In this document: piece after piece, positions 9,007 to 18,109 of the stretch
How positions within the stretch are numbered: position 1 is the first letter of the stretch
Layout: every line of letters begins with the position of its first letter
Source: Clostridia bacterium
Lineage (GTDB): Bacteria; Bacillota; Clostridia; TANB77; CAG-508
Direction of reading: 5' to 3'
Assembly: GCA_029258515.1 (NCBI GenBank)
Contig: JARHYK010000023.1
Location: 1 to 62,148, forward strand
Length of the DNA: 62,148 bases
Notes under the pieces: model-generated
The model's database searches: none
Seen by the model: only the letters and a program-made list of their open reading frames with translations
What the model was told of the DNA's origin: nothing
Made by a program: the position numbers and the translations under genes

Positions 9007-10548
9007 ATGAACATAGCAGTCATAGTAGCCGCTGTCTTAATCTCACTTGCAATCGGTGCTATTTTAGGAATAGTATATAGAAAAAAGGTTGCAGAATCTA
9101 AAGTAGGAGTTGCTGAGGAAGAAGCAAAAAGAATAGTAAATATGGCTAAAATTGAAGCAGATAATTTAAGAAAAGAAGAAATTATTAAGGCAAAAGAAGA
9201 AATCATGGCAAGCAGAAAAGAATTAGATCAAGAGATTAAAGAAAGAAGAGGCGAAGTACAAAGACAAGAACAAAGATTAATTCAAAAGGAAGAAAACTTT
9301 GATAGACGTTCAGAAAATTTAGAAAGAAAAGAGCAAGAAGTTGAAAAACATATTGTGGAAGCAGAAAAACAAGAAGAGGCAATAAAAAAAATACAAGAAG
9401 AAGAAATGAACAAATTACAACAAATTGCAGCATTAACTAAAGAACAAGCTAAAGAAAGACTTTTAAAAGAAGTTGAAAAAGACCTTACAATGGAAAAGGC
9501 ACAACTAATTAGAGAAGAAACTAGAAAAGCTAGAGAAGAAGTTAACAAAAATGCTAAAGAACTTTTAACTTATGCTGTTCAAAAATGTGCTGCAGACCAT
9601 TCTCAAGAAACAACAGTATCAATAGTATCATTACCAAGTGATGATATGAAAGGTAGAATTATAGGTAGAGAGGGTAGAAATATTAAAGCAATAGAAACTT
9701 TAACAGGAGTAGATTTAATAATAGATGATACACCAGAAGCAGTAGTTTTATCAGGCTTTGATCCATTAAGAAGAGAAGTTGCTAAAATAACTCTTGAAAA
9801 ATTGATTAATGATGGAAGAATTCATCCAGCAAAAATTGAAGAAACTGTTGAAAAAGCAAAACAGGAATTAGCAGAAACAATAAAAGAAGAAGGAGAAAGA
9901 GCAGTTCTAGAAACAGGAGTTATAGGATTACATCCTGATTTGGTTAAACTTATTGGAAAATTAAAATATAGGACAAGTTATGGTCAAAATGTTTTAAATC
10001 ATTCAATAGAAGTATCAAATTTAGCAAGAATAATGGCAGAAGAACTTGGCTTAGATGCAAAATTAGTTAGAAGAGCAGGTTTACTACATGATATAGGAAA
10101 AGCTTTAGATCACGATATGGAAGGAACTCATGTTGAAATAGGAGTAGAAGTTCTTAAAAAATATAAAGAAAATCCATTAGTTATAAATGCTGTAGAAGCA
10201 CATCATGAAGATGTAGAACCTCAAACTTTAGAAGCAGTTTTAATTCAAGCAGCAGATGCTATATCAGCATCAAGACCAGGAGCAAGAAGAGAAACATTAG
10301 AAACATATATTAAAAGATTACAAAACCTTGAAGAAATTGCAAACTCATTTGATGGAGTTGATAAATCATTTGCAATACAAGCAGGTAGGGAAGTAAGAAT
10401 TATAGTCAAACCAGAAAAAGTATCTGATGATGAAATGACAGTACTAGCTAGAAATGTTTCAAAAAGAGTTGAAAATGAAATGGATTATCCTGGACAAATT
10501 AAAGTTAATGTAATTAGAGAAACAAGAACAGTAGACTATGCTAAATAA
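9007..10548 (+). CDS. rny: Ribonuclease Y
   Basis: A 513-residue endoribonuclease that starts mRNA decay at the membrane. One N-terminal transmembrane segment (about residues 3-24) is followed by a long charged coiled coil (about 30-190), a KH RNA-binding domain with the GREGRNIK motif, and an HD phosphohydrolase domain with [17 protein letters not shown] (the metal-binding His-Asp pair). Length and order match the family. It is followed by a terminator and then ymdB and spoVS, the order usual in Clostridia. Confidence 0.97.
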   Translation: MNIAVIVAAVLISLAIGAILGIVYRKKVAESKVGVAEEEAKRIVNMAKIEADNLRKEEIIKAKEEIMASRKELDQEIKERRGEVQRQEQRLIQKEENFDRRSENLERKEQEVEKHIVEAEKQEEAIKKIQEEEMNKLQQIAALTKEQAKERLLKEVEKDLTMEKAQLIREETRKAREEVNKNAKELLTYAVQKCAADHSQETTVSIVSLPSDDMKGRIIGREGRNIKAIETLTGVDLIIDDTPEAVVLSGFDPLRREVAKITLEKLINDGRIHPAKIEETVEKAKQELAETIKEEGERAVLETGVIGLHPDLVKLIGKLKYRTSYGQNVLNHSIEVSNLARIMAEELGLDAKLVRRAGLLHDIGKALDHDMEGTHVEIGVEVLKKYKENPLVINAVEAHHEDVEPQTLEAVLIQAADAISASRPGARRETLETYIKRLQNLEEIANSFDGVDKSFAIQAGREVRIIVKPEKVSDDEMTVLARNVSKRVENEMDYPGQIKVNVIRETRTVDYAK

Positions 10549-10551
10549 AAT

Positions 10552-10590
10552 AAAAAGAGAATATTTATATAAAATAAATATTCTCTTTTT
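10552..10590 (+). terminator. Terminator after rny
   Basis: AAAAAGAGAATATTTAT and its complement ending TATTCTCTTTTT form a long AT-rich hairpin with a T tail. Confidence 0.85.
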
Positions 10591-10644
10591 GCTTGATTAT
10601 TTTAATTAATTATAGTATTATAAAAAATGAAAGAAGGTAATAAA

Positions 10645-11418
10645 ATGAAAATTTTAGCAGTAGGAGACATCGTAGGAAATATAGGTGTCAAAGAATTAAA
10701 AAGAAAAGTAAGCAAGATTAAAGAAGAGAAAAAAATTGATTTTGTTATAGTAAATGGAGAAAATTCAGCAGAAGGAATGGGAATAACAGAGAAAAATTTT
10801 AAAGACATTTTAGAAGCAGGTGCAGATGTTGTTACTATGGGAAATCACACTTGGGGGAAAAAAGATATTTTTAAATTTATAGATAGTCCTAAAATAGTAA
10901 GACCAGCAAATTATCCAGAAGGAGTTGTTGGAAAAGGATATAGAATACTTAAGTGTATGAACAAAAGCATTGCAGTTATAAATTTAATAGGAAGAGTAGA
11001 TATTAATATTTTAACAGAAAATCCATTTTTAATAGCAAAGAAAATTATAGAAAAAATAGAAAATAAAGTAGATATAATAATAATAGATTTTCATGCAGAA
11101 GCGACAGCAGAAAAAATAGCATTAGGATATTATTTAGATGGTAAAGCGACAGCTATATTCGGAACACATACACATGTACAAACAGCAGATGAAAAGATAT
11201 TACCTAAAGGAACAGGGTATATTACTGATATTGGAATGACTGGACCTAAAAATTCTGTAATAGGAATGAATATTGACGCATCAATAAAAAGATTTGAAAC
11301 AACTTTACCAGAAAGATATCGTATTGCAGAAGGCGAAACAATTTTTAATGGAGTAATTTTTGATATTGATGATGAAACAAATAAAGTAAAAAATATTGAA
11401 AGAGTTAATTATAATTAA
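10645..11418 (+). CDS. ymdB: YmdB-family metallophosphoesterase
   Basis: A 257-residue calcineurin-like phosphoesterase of the TIGR00282/YmdB family, a cyclic-nucleotide phosphodiesterase affecting late adaptive behaviour in Bacillus. Metal ligands are seen in GDIVG (N-terminus), NGENSAEG, GNHTW, DFHAE and GTHTHVQTAD. An in-frame ATG exists at 10627, but AAGAAGG is spaced for the ATG at 10645 and the protein then starts MKILAVGD like the family. Between rny and spoVS, as in related genomes. Confidence 0.93.
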   Translation: MKILAVGDIVGNIGVKELKRKVSKIKEEKKIDFVIVNGENSAEGMGITEKNFKDILEAGADVVTMGNHTWGKKDIFKFIDSPKIVRPANYPEGVVGKGYRILKCMNKSIAVINLIGRVDINILTENPFLIAKKIIEKIENKVDIIIIDFHAEATAEKIALGYYLDGKATAIFGTHTHVQTADEKILPKGTGYITDIGMTGPKNSVIGMNIDASIKRFETTLPERYRIAEGETIFNGVIFDIDDETNKVKNIERVNYN

Positions 11419-11476
11419 AATAAAAAATGAAAATAAAATAATGAAATGTTATATAAGAAAATATAAAGAACAACAA

Positions 11477-11570
11477 TGTCGAAACGTGTCAAAAATAGCT
11501 AAAAATTGCGATGAAAACTTGAAAAAATTTCCAGAAAAGTATTTACAAAAACTTCCATATAATGTAAAAT
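11477..11570 (+). promoter_or_regulatory. Candidate Spo0A box and promoter of spoVS
   Basis: TGTCGAA at 11477-11483 matches the core of the Spo0A box. A sigma-A-like promoter, TTTACA (11542-11547), 17 bases, TAAAAT (11565-11570), lies about 50 bases before spoVS. The Spo0A assignment is tentative: it is a single seven-base match 60 bases upstream of the -35. Confidence 0.4.
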
Positions 11571-11621
11571 CATAATTATAAAAGTTGCAACAAAAAATAA
11601 ATTAGTAGGAGGAAAAATAAA

Positions 11622-11885
11622 ATGGAAATTCTAAAAATTTCATCAAAATCAAATCCTAATTCAGTTGCAGGAGCAATAGCTGGATTAGTGAAAGAATCAA
11701 ATAAAGCAGAAATGCAAGCAATAGGAGCAGGAGCTTTAAATCAAGCTGTAAAAGCAGTAGCAATAGCAAGAGGATTTGTAGCACCATCAGGAGTAGATTT
11801 AGTATGTATTCCAGCTTTTGCAGAAGTAGAGGTTGAAGGAGAAGATAGAACAGGAATAAAATTGATTGTTGAATCAAGAGCATAG
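11622..11885 (+). CDS. spoVS: Stage V sporulation protein S
   Basis: An 87-residue protein beginning MEILKISSKSNPNSVAGAIA, with the GAGALNQAVKAVAIARG and PAFAEVEVEGEDRTGI blocks that make SpoVS almost invariant. It is an Alba-like dimer needed for late sporulation and coat assembly in Bacillus. SD is TAGGAGG. A long palindromic repeat follows as terminator. Confidence 0.97.
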   Translation: MEILKISSKSNPNSVAGAIAGLVKESNKAEMQAIGAGALNQAVKAVAIARGFVAPSGVDLVCIPAFAEVEVEGEDRTGIKLIVESRA

Positions 11886-11887
11886 AT

Positions 11888-11960
11888 TGATCCTTTTAAG
11901 GATGTATCAAAAAAGTATCGCTTTAAGCGGTACTTTTTTGATACATCCTTAAAAGGATTA
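11888..11960 (+). repeat. Palindromic repeat B (long hairpin) after spoVS
   Basis: TGATCCTTTTAAGGATGTAT at the 5' end pairs with the 3' end GGATTA across a stem of more than 30 bp. The middle, AAAAAAGTATCGCTTTAA, is shared with the copy at 41865-41938 (AAAAAAGTATCGTTTTAA), but the arms differ with compensating changes. Probable terminator and mobile-like palindrome. Confidence 0.8.
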
Positions 11961-12050
11961 ATAAAAATATATAAAATTTTTAAAAAGACTTTAAAAAAAA
12001 TGTAAAATAGTATAAAATAGTATAAAATATAATAAGTATAGGAGAAAAAA

Positions 12051-13748
12051 ATGGCAAAAAAATGGCAAATATATCAAATAACTGATAAAGAAGAAAAAGA
12101 AATTAAAAAAGTTAGTGAAAAATATAATATAAATGAATTGCTTGCTACTATTTTAGTAAATAGAAAAATTATGGAAAATGAAGACTTAGATGTTTTTTTA
12201 CATCCTACTAGAAATAATTTTCACAATCCTTTTCTAATGCCAGACATGAAAATTGCTGTTCAAAGAATAAGACAATCAGTTGCTAACCAAGAAAAAGTAA
12301 TAATATATGGGGATTATGATGCAGATGGAATTACTAGTATAACAGTTTTAAAGAGTTTTTTAAAAGATATTGGATTAGATGTAGATTATTATATTCCTAA
12401 TAGATTAGATGAAGGATATGGTTTAAACAATCTAGCAATAAAGAAAATAGCTGAAGATAATTATAGCCTAATGATAACAGTTGATTGCGGAATATCTGCA
12501 ATAGAAGAAATTAAATATGCAAACAGTTTAGGATTAGAAACTATAATAACAGATCATCATGAGGTTTCGGATAAATTACCAAAAGCTTTAGCAGTAGTTG
12601 ATGCAAAAAGAAAAGATAATATTTATCCTTGCAGAGATTTAGCAGGAGTTGGAGTCGTTTTTAAATTAATACAAGCACTTGCAATAGAAATGAACTTACC
12701 CGAAGAAAGCTATTTAAAATATCTAGATATTGTATGTGTTGGAACAATTTCAGATATAGTTTCCTTAACTGATGAAAATAGAGTTATTGCGAAATTAGGT
12801 TTACTATTAGCAAATCAAACCAAAAATTTAGGTTTAAAATCTTTACTTAAATCATCAGGATACAAAAAAATAGATTCTATGGCAATATCATTTGGTGTTG
12901 CACCAAGAATTAATGCATGTGGAAGAATGGGACATGCTGAAAAAGCTTTAAAATTATTTTTATCCAGGGACATTTATGAAATTAATTTACTAACAAAAGA
13001 GTTAAATGAATTTAATAAAATTAGGCAAGAAACAGAAAAAAATATATACAATGAAGCTGTTGATATGATTGAAAATAAAGGAATGGATACAAATAATACA
13101 ATTGTTTTAGCAGGAGAAAATTGGCATCATGGAGTAATAGGAATAGTAGCTTCTAAAATTACAGAAAAATATTTTAAACCAAGTATTTTATTATGTTATG
13201 AAGATACTCTAGCAAAGGGATCAGGAAGAAGTATACCAGGATTTGATTTACATGAAGCTTTGATGAAATGTAGTGAGGCTATTGATAGATTTGGTGGACA
13301 TAGTATGGCTATAGGAATTACATTACAAAGAAATATGATAGGAGATTTTAGTCAAAAATTAGAAGATATCGCAAGAAATTTAAAAATAGACGAAATTTTA
13401 CCAATTATTCAAATTGATAGTAAGATCGAATTAGCAACTATCAATAAAGAAATGGTTAAAAGCTTAGAAAAATTAGAACCATTTGGTGAAGGAAATAAAA
13501 CACCTATTTTTTTAATTAAAAATTTAAAAATTGATTCAATAAGAGCTTTATCAGAAGGAAAACATATAAAGATGACATTAAGAGAAAATAATACAGTTAT
13601 TAGTGCAATAGGATTTAATCTAGGAAATTTAGTAAATGATTATAAAATAGGAGATAAAATCGATGTTGTAGGAATGCTAGAAATAAATACTTTTAATGGA
13701 ATAGATAATATTCAAATTAATTTAAAAGATGTTATGAAATCAATATAA
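12051..13748 (+). CDS. recJ: Single-stranded-DNA-specific exonuclease RecJ
   Basis: A 565-residue 5'-3' ssDNA exonuclease of the DHH family. Motif I is GDYDADGIT, the DHH motif is TDHHEV, then DLAGVGVVFK, the DHHA1 region ends GRSIPGFDLHEAL...FGGHSMAIG, and an OB-like C-terminus follows. The upstream spacer holds two near-tandem copies of ATAGTATAAA. SD is AGGAG. It starts an operon-like run recJ-relA-MBL with gaps of 23-26 bases. Confidence 0.95.
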   Translation: MAKKWQIYQITDKEEKEIKKVSEKYNINELLATILVNRKIMENEDLDVFLHPTRNNFHNPFLMPDMKIAVQRIRQSVANQEKVIIYGDYDADGITSITVLKSFLKDIGLDVDYYIPNRLDEGYGLNNLAIKKIAEDNYSLMITVDCGISAIEEIKYANSLGLETIITDHHEVSDKLPKALAVVDAKRKDNIYPCRDLAGVGVVFKLIQALAIEMNLPEESYLKYLDIVCVGTISDIVSLTDENRVIAKLGLLLANQTKNLGLKSLLKSSGYKKIDSMAISFGVAPRINACGRMGHAEKALKLFLSRDIYEINLLTKELNEFNKIRQETEKNIYNEAVDMIENKGMDTNNTIVLAGENWHHGVIGIVASKITEKYFKPSILLCYEDTLAKGSGRSIPGFDLHEALMKCSEAIDRFGGHSMAIGITLQRNMIGDFSQKLEDIARNLKIDEILPIIQIDSKIELATINKEMVKSLEKLEPFGEGNKTPIFLIKNLKIDSIRALSEGKHIKMTLRENNTVISAIGFNLGNLVNDYKIGDKIDVVGMLEINTFNGIDNIQINLKDVMKSI

Positions 13749-13771
13749 TTAAATAAAAGGGAAGTGTTAAA

Positions 13772-15967
13772 ATGCAAGAAAATGAAATAACAATACAAGA
13801 TGTAATAAATAAGAGAAAAGAACATTCTCGTAGAGTTGATACAAAACTAATAATGAAGGCATATAATTTGGCAAATGAAAAACATAAAGAGCAAAAAAGA
13901 AATTCAGGCGAACCATATATTATTCATCCATTAAATGTAGCATATATTTTAGCTGATGTTGGAATGGATGATAGTACCTTGTGTGCAGCACTTTTACATG
14001 ATGTTGTTGAAGATACTGATTTAACAGATGAAAATTTAAGAAAGAATTTCGGAGATGAAATTGCTGATATGGTAGCAGGTGTTACTAAACTTGGTACAAT
14101 GCTATATGAATCAGTAGAAGAAAGACAAGTTGAAGATTATAGAAAAATGTTTTTAGCAATGGGAAAAGATATTAGGGTTATAATCATTAAATTGGCTGAT
14201 AGACTTCATAATATGAGAACATTAAAATTTTTAAAAAGAGATAGACAAATTGCTAATGCAAAAGAAACGATGGAAATATACGCACCTCTTGCAAACCGTT
14301 TGGGACTTTATTCAATAAAATGGGAATTAGAAGACCTAGGTTTTAAATATTTATATCCAGAAGAATATCATGAATTGGTTGAAGGAATAAATAAAAAAAG
14401 AGATCAAAGATTAAAATTTATAGAAAAAATAATGGGAGATATTAGAGTTCAACTAAAAAAACAGCATATAGAAGCAGAAGTTACAGGAAGAGCGAAACAC
14501 TTGTATAGTATTTATAGGAAAATGAAAAGAGATAATAAGACATTAGATCAAATTTATGATCTATTTGCTTTAAGAATAATTGTAAATTCTGTTAAAGATT
14601 GTTATTCTGTCTTAGGTGTTGTACATGAGTTATATAGTCCAATGCCAGGAAGATTTAAAGACTACATTGCAGTTCCAAAACCAAATATGTATCAATCAAT
14701 TCACACAACATTATTAGGTGAAAAAGGAACACCATTCGAAGTACAAATTAGAACTTGGGACATGCATAGAATTGCAGAATACGGAATTGCTGCACATTGG
14801 GCATACAAAGAAGCTAGTTATTTTGGCAAAAAACGTGCTGTTAAGGTAGAAGAAGATAAATTAGCATGGCTTAGAGAAACTTTAGAGTGGCAAAAAGAAA
14901 TGCAAGATCCACAAGAATTTTTAGAAACATTAAAAACAGAATTATTTGAAGATGAAGTTTATGTATTTACTCCAAAAGGAGCAATAAAAGTATTACCAAG
15001 AGGAGCGACACCAATAGACTTTGCATATAGCGTTCATGCAGAAATTGGAAATCATATGGTAGGCGCTAAAATAAATAGTAAGATGATGCCAATCATCACA
15101 CCATTAAAAAACGGAGATATCATAGAAATAATAACATCAGAAAATTCAAAAGGACCAAGTATAGATTGGCTAAAATTTGTTAAAAGTTCAGGCGCAAAAA
15201 ATAAGATAAAAGCATGGTTTAAAAAGACATTAAAAAATGAAAACAAAGAAAAAGGAAAAGAATTAATAGAAAAAGAAATAAAAAGATTAGGATTTACACA
15301 TGCAGGTTTATTTAAAAATCAATACATTGATCCAATGCTTGAAAGATATAAATATAAAAATATAGATGAAATGTATGCAGCAGTTGGATTTGGAGCTAAT
15401 TCGGCAGTTAAAGTTATAGCAAGAGTTTTACAAGAATATAGAAAAGACCATGAAGAAGCAAATATAGAAGAAAAAATAGAAACATTAAAAAATAAGCAAA
15501 AAGACAAAAAAATAAAACCATCTAGTTCAGGAATTGTAGTTGAAGGAATAGATAATTGTTTAATTAAATTATCAAAATGTTGTAATCCACTACCAGGAGA
15601 TGAAATAATAGGATATATTACAAAAGGACGAGGAGTATCAGTACATCGTAAAGATTGTGTAAATGTCAAAGACTTATTAAACGAAGAAAATAGACTTATA
15701 AATGTTAGTTGGTATAATGAAACAAAAGAAAACTATCAAGCAGAAATTGAAGTGTTTGCAAATGACAGAAATGGATTATTAGTTGATGTTTTAAATTCCT
15801 TAAAGGAAACTAAAGCTAGATTATTAGGAGTAAACACAAAAACAACTAAAGAAAAAATAGCCATAATAGAAGCTTCTTTAGTAGTTGAAAATATCGATGA
15901 ATTAAATAAAGTGCTAAAAGTAATCAGAAAAGTAGATAGTGTATATGAGGTAAGAAGGAAAAAATAG
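13772..15967 (+). CDS. relA: Bifunctional (p)ppGpp synthetase/hydrolase
   Basis: A 731-residue Rel that makes and degrades the alarmone (p)ppGpp in response to amino-acid shortage at the ribosome. In order: HD hydrolase domain (ALLHDVVEDTD), synthetase (KDYIAVPKPNMYQSIHTT), TGS domain (VYVFTPKGAIKVLPRGATPIDFAY region), a Cys/His-containing segment (KCCNPLPGDEI) and a C-terminal ACT domain. Both active-site signatures are intact, so both activities are expected. It follows recJ by 23 bases and precedes an MBL hydrolase, the usual Bacillota order. Confidence 0.96.
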   Translation: MQENEITIQDVINKRKEHSRRVDTKLIMKAYNLANEKHKEQKRNSGEPYIIHPLNVAYILADVGMDDSTLCAALLHDVVEDTDLTDENLRKNFGDEIADMVAGVTKLGTMLYESVEERQVEDYRKMFLAMGKDIRVIIIKLADRLHNMRTLKFLKRDRQIANAKETMEIYAPLANRLGLYSIKWELEDLGFKYLYPEEYHELVEGINKKRDQRLKFIEKIMGDIRVQLKKQHIEAEVTGRAKHLYSIYRKMKRDNKTLDQIYDLFALRIIVNSVKDCYSVLGVVHELYSPMPGRFKDYIAVPKPNMYQSIHTTLLGEKGTPFEVQIRTWDMHRIAEYGIAAHWAYKEASYFGKKRAVKVEEDKLAWLRETLEWQKEMQDPQEFLETLKTELFEDEVYVFTPKGAIKVLPRGATPIDFAYSVHAEIGNHMVGAKINSKMMPIITPLKNGDIIEIITSENSKGPSIDWLKFVKSSGAKNKIKAWFKKTLKNENKEKGKELIEKEIKRLGFTHAGLFKNQYIDPMLERYKYKNIDEMYAAVGFGANSAVKVIARVLQEYRKDHEEANIEEKIETLKNKQKDKKIKPSSSGIVVEGIDNCLIKLSKCCNPLPGDEIIGYITKGRGVSVHRKDCVNVKDLLNEENRLINVSWYNETKENYQAEIEVFANDRNGLLVDVLNSLKETKARLLGVNTKTTKEKIAIIEASLVVENIDELNKVLKVIRKVDSVYEVRRKK

Positions 15968-15993
15968 AAAGCAGAAAAGAGGAAGAAAAAATA

Positions 15994-16644
15994 ATGATAT
16001 TAAAAGAACTAAAGATAGAAACATTTGTAGGAACACCTACAAATTGCTATATTATTTTAGATGAAAAAAGTAATGAAATAATGTGTATAGACCCAGCAGG
16101 AAATGTAGATGCAATAGAATATATGATAAAAAACATATTAAAAGGCGAATTGAAATATATATATTTGACACATTGTCATGGGGATCATATAGGAGGAGTT
16201 ACAGAACTCAAAAATAGATGTGGAGGAAAAATATTAATACATAGAGATGATAGTGAAGGATTAAATAACAAAGATATTAACTTATCAACTATCATAGAAA
16301 TGGGAAAAATTGAATTAGAACCAGATTCAAGAATTGATGATGAAGATTTAATACATTTAGGAAATTTAGAATTTAAAGTAATTCATACACCAGGTCATAC
16401 AAAAGGATCTACCTCTTTATACTGCGAAAAAGAAAAATGCTTGTTTTCAGGAGATACAATATTTTCAGGAACATGGGGAAGAACAGACTTACCAACATCT
16501 AGTAGAGAAGATATAATGAATTCAATATCAAAAAAACTATTAAAACTTCCAGATGAGACAATAGTATATCCAGGACATGGCAAATCTACTAGAATAGGTG
16601 ATGAAAAAACAATATACATTGATTTGAAGCCTAAATTGTGGTAA
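15994..16644 (+). CDS. Metallo-beta-lactamase-fold hydrolase (YcbL/glyoxalase II-like)
   Basis: A 216-residue MBL-fold enzyme with the dinuclear metal motif THCHGDHIGG, then HTPGHTKGS, SGDTIF and a last YPGHGKST. It matches the small single-domain YcbL/YqgX type found between rel and hisS; the substrate is probably a thioester or lactone but cannot be told from sequence. SD is AGAGGAAG. It ends the recJ-relA-MBL run. Confidence 0.85.
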   Translation: MILKELKIETFVGTPTNCYIILDEKSNEIMCIDPAGNVDAIEYMIKNILKGELKYIYLTHCHGDHIGGVTELKNRCGGKILIHRDDSEGLNNKDINLSTIIEMGKIELEPDSRIDDEDLIHLGNLEFKVIHTPGHTKGSTSLYCEKEKCLFSGDTIFSGTWGRTDLPTSSREDIMNSISKKLLKLPDETIVYPGHGKSTRIGDEKTIYIDLKPKLW

Positions 16645-16722
16645 AATATATTCTGGAAAGTAATTTAAAATATAACGAAAGAAAGTTAAAGCAAATAAAA
16701 AAATGGAAAGAAGTGAAATAAA

Positions 16723-18027
16723 ATGCCAAAAACAGAACCAAGAACATTACCAGGATTTATGGAATTACTACCAAATGAACAAATATTATTTGAACAAATG
16801 AAACAAAAAATAGAAAAGGTATATCAAAGATTTGGTTTTTTACCAATGGATACACCAATAATAGAATTATCAGAAGTATTACTTGCAAAAGCAGGAGGGG
16901 AAACAGAAAAACAAATATATAGATTTGAAAAAGGAGAAAGAGACTTATCATTAAGATTTGATTTAACAGTACCTTTAGCAAAATATGTAGCAAAAAATCA
17001 TGGTAATTTAAGTTTTCCATATAGAAGATACCAAATAGGAAAAGTATATAGGGGAGAAAGAACTCAAAAAGGAAGATTTAGAGAATTTTATCAATGTGAT
17101 ATAGATATAATAGGTGATGAAGAATTAAGTATATTAAATGATGCTGAATTACCAAGTATAATATATCAAATATTTAAAGAATTAGGATTTGATGATTTTA
17201 CAATAAGAATGAATAACCGAAAACTATTAAATGGATTATTTGAAGAAATAGGCCAAAAACAAAACAGTGTAGAAATATTAAGAATAATTGATAAAATAGA
17301 AAAAATAGGAAAAGAATCAGTAATAAAAGAGTTAGAAGAAATAAATATAAAAAAAGAAAATATAGATAAAATACTAGAATTTATAGAGATTAATGGTACA
17401 AATCAAGAAAAATTAGAAAAATTAGAAAAATTAAACATAGAAAATGAACAATTTAAAAAAGGACTAGAAGAAATAAGAGAAGTACTAAACTATGTAAAAA
17501 TATTTGGAGTACCAGAAGAAAATTATAATTTAGACTTAACTATAGCAAGAGGTCTAGACTATTACACAGGAACAGTATATGAAACATTTTTAAATAAATA
17601 TAGAGAAATAGGAAGTGTATGTTCAGGAGGAAGATATGAAAACTTAGCAGAAAATTATACAAACAAAAAATTACCAGGAGTAGGAATATCAATAGGACTA
17701 ACAAGACTATTTTATGTATTAAACGAATTAAATTTAATAAAACCGGAAAAAAAATCAATATCAGATGTATTAGTAATATCTATGGTAGAAAATATGAAAG
17801 TTCCAATTGAAATTGCAACAAAATTAAGACAAGAAGGAAAAAATGTAGAAATATACTTAAATAATAAAAAATTAAAAGCAAAATTCAAATATGCAGATAA
17901 ACTAAAAATACCATATGTAATAGTAATAGGAGAAGAAGAAATAGAAAAAGGAACATATAAAATAAGAAATATGCAAACAGGAGAAGAAAAAGAGACTTTT
18001 TGGGATGAATCAAAAAAACATAAATAA
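16723..18027 (+). CDS. hisS: Histidyl-tRNA synthetase
   Basis: A 434-residue class II synthetase. Motif 2 region: RYQIGKVYRGERTQKGRFRE; histidine-specific motif: ARGLDYYTGTVYE; motif 3: PGVGISIGLTRL. The C-terminal anticodon-binding domain starts around residue 335. The first part (FDLTVPLAKYVA) binds the substrate. A terminator follows directly. aspS, its frequent partner, is not adjacent. Confidence 0.96.
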   Translation: MPKTEPRTLPGFMELLPNEQILFEQMKQKIEKVYQRFGFLPMDTPIIELSEVLLAKAGGETEKQIYRFEKGERDLSLRFDLTVPLAKYVAKNHGNLSFPYRRYQIGKVYRGERTQKGRFREFYQCDIDIIGDEELSILNDAELPSIIYQIFKELGFDDFTIRMNNRKLLNGLFEEIGQKQNSVEILRIIDKIEKIGKESVIKELEEINIKKENIDKILEFIEINGTNQEKLEKLEKLNIENEQFKKGLEEIREVLNYVKIFGVPEENYNLDLTIARGLDYYTGTVYETFLNKYREIGSVCSGGRYENLAENYTNKKLPGVGISIGLTRLFYVLNELNLIKPEKKSISDVLVISMVENMKVPIEIATKLRQEGKNVEIYLNNKKLKAKFKYADKLKIPYVIVIGEEEIEKGTYKIRNMQTGEEKETFWDESKKHK

Positions 18028-18031
18028 TGCT

Positions 18032-18060
18032 AAAAAAGATAGTTAAAACTATCTTTTTTT
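18032..18060 (+). terminator. Terminator after hisS
   Basis: AAAAAAGATAGT-TAAA-ACTATCTTTTTTT, a compact intrinsic terminator. Confidence 0.9.
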
Positions 18061-18109
18061 CTTTACAATTAAAAATAAGTGGTATATAATTATAAAAAAG
18101 AGGTGCAAA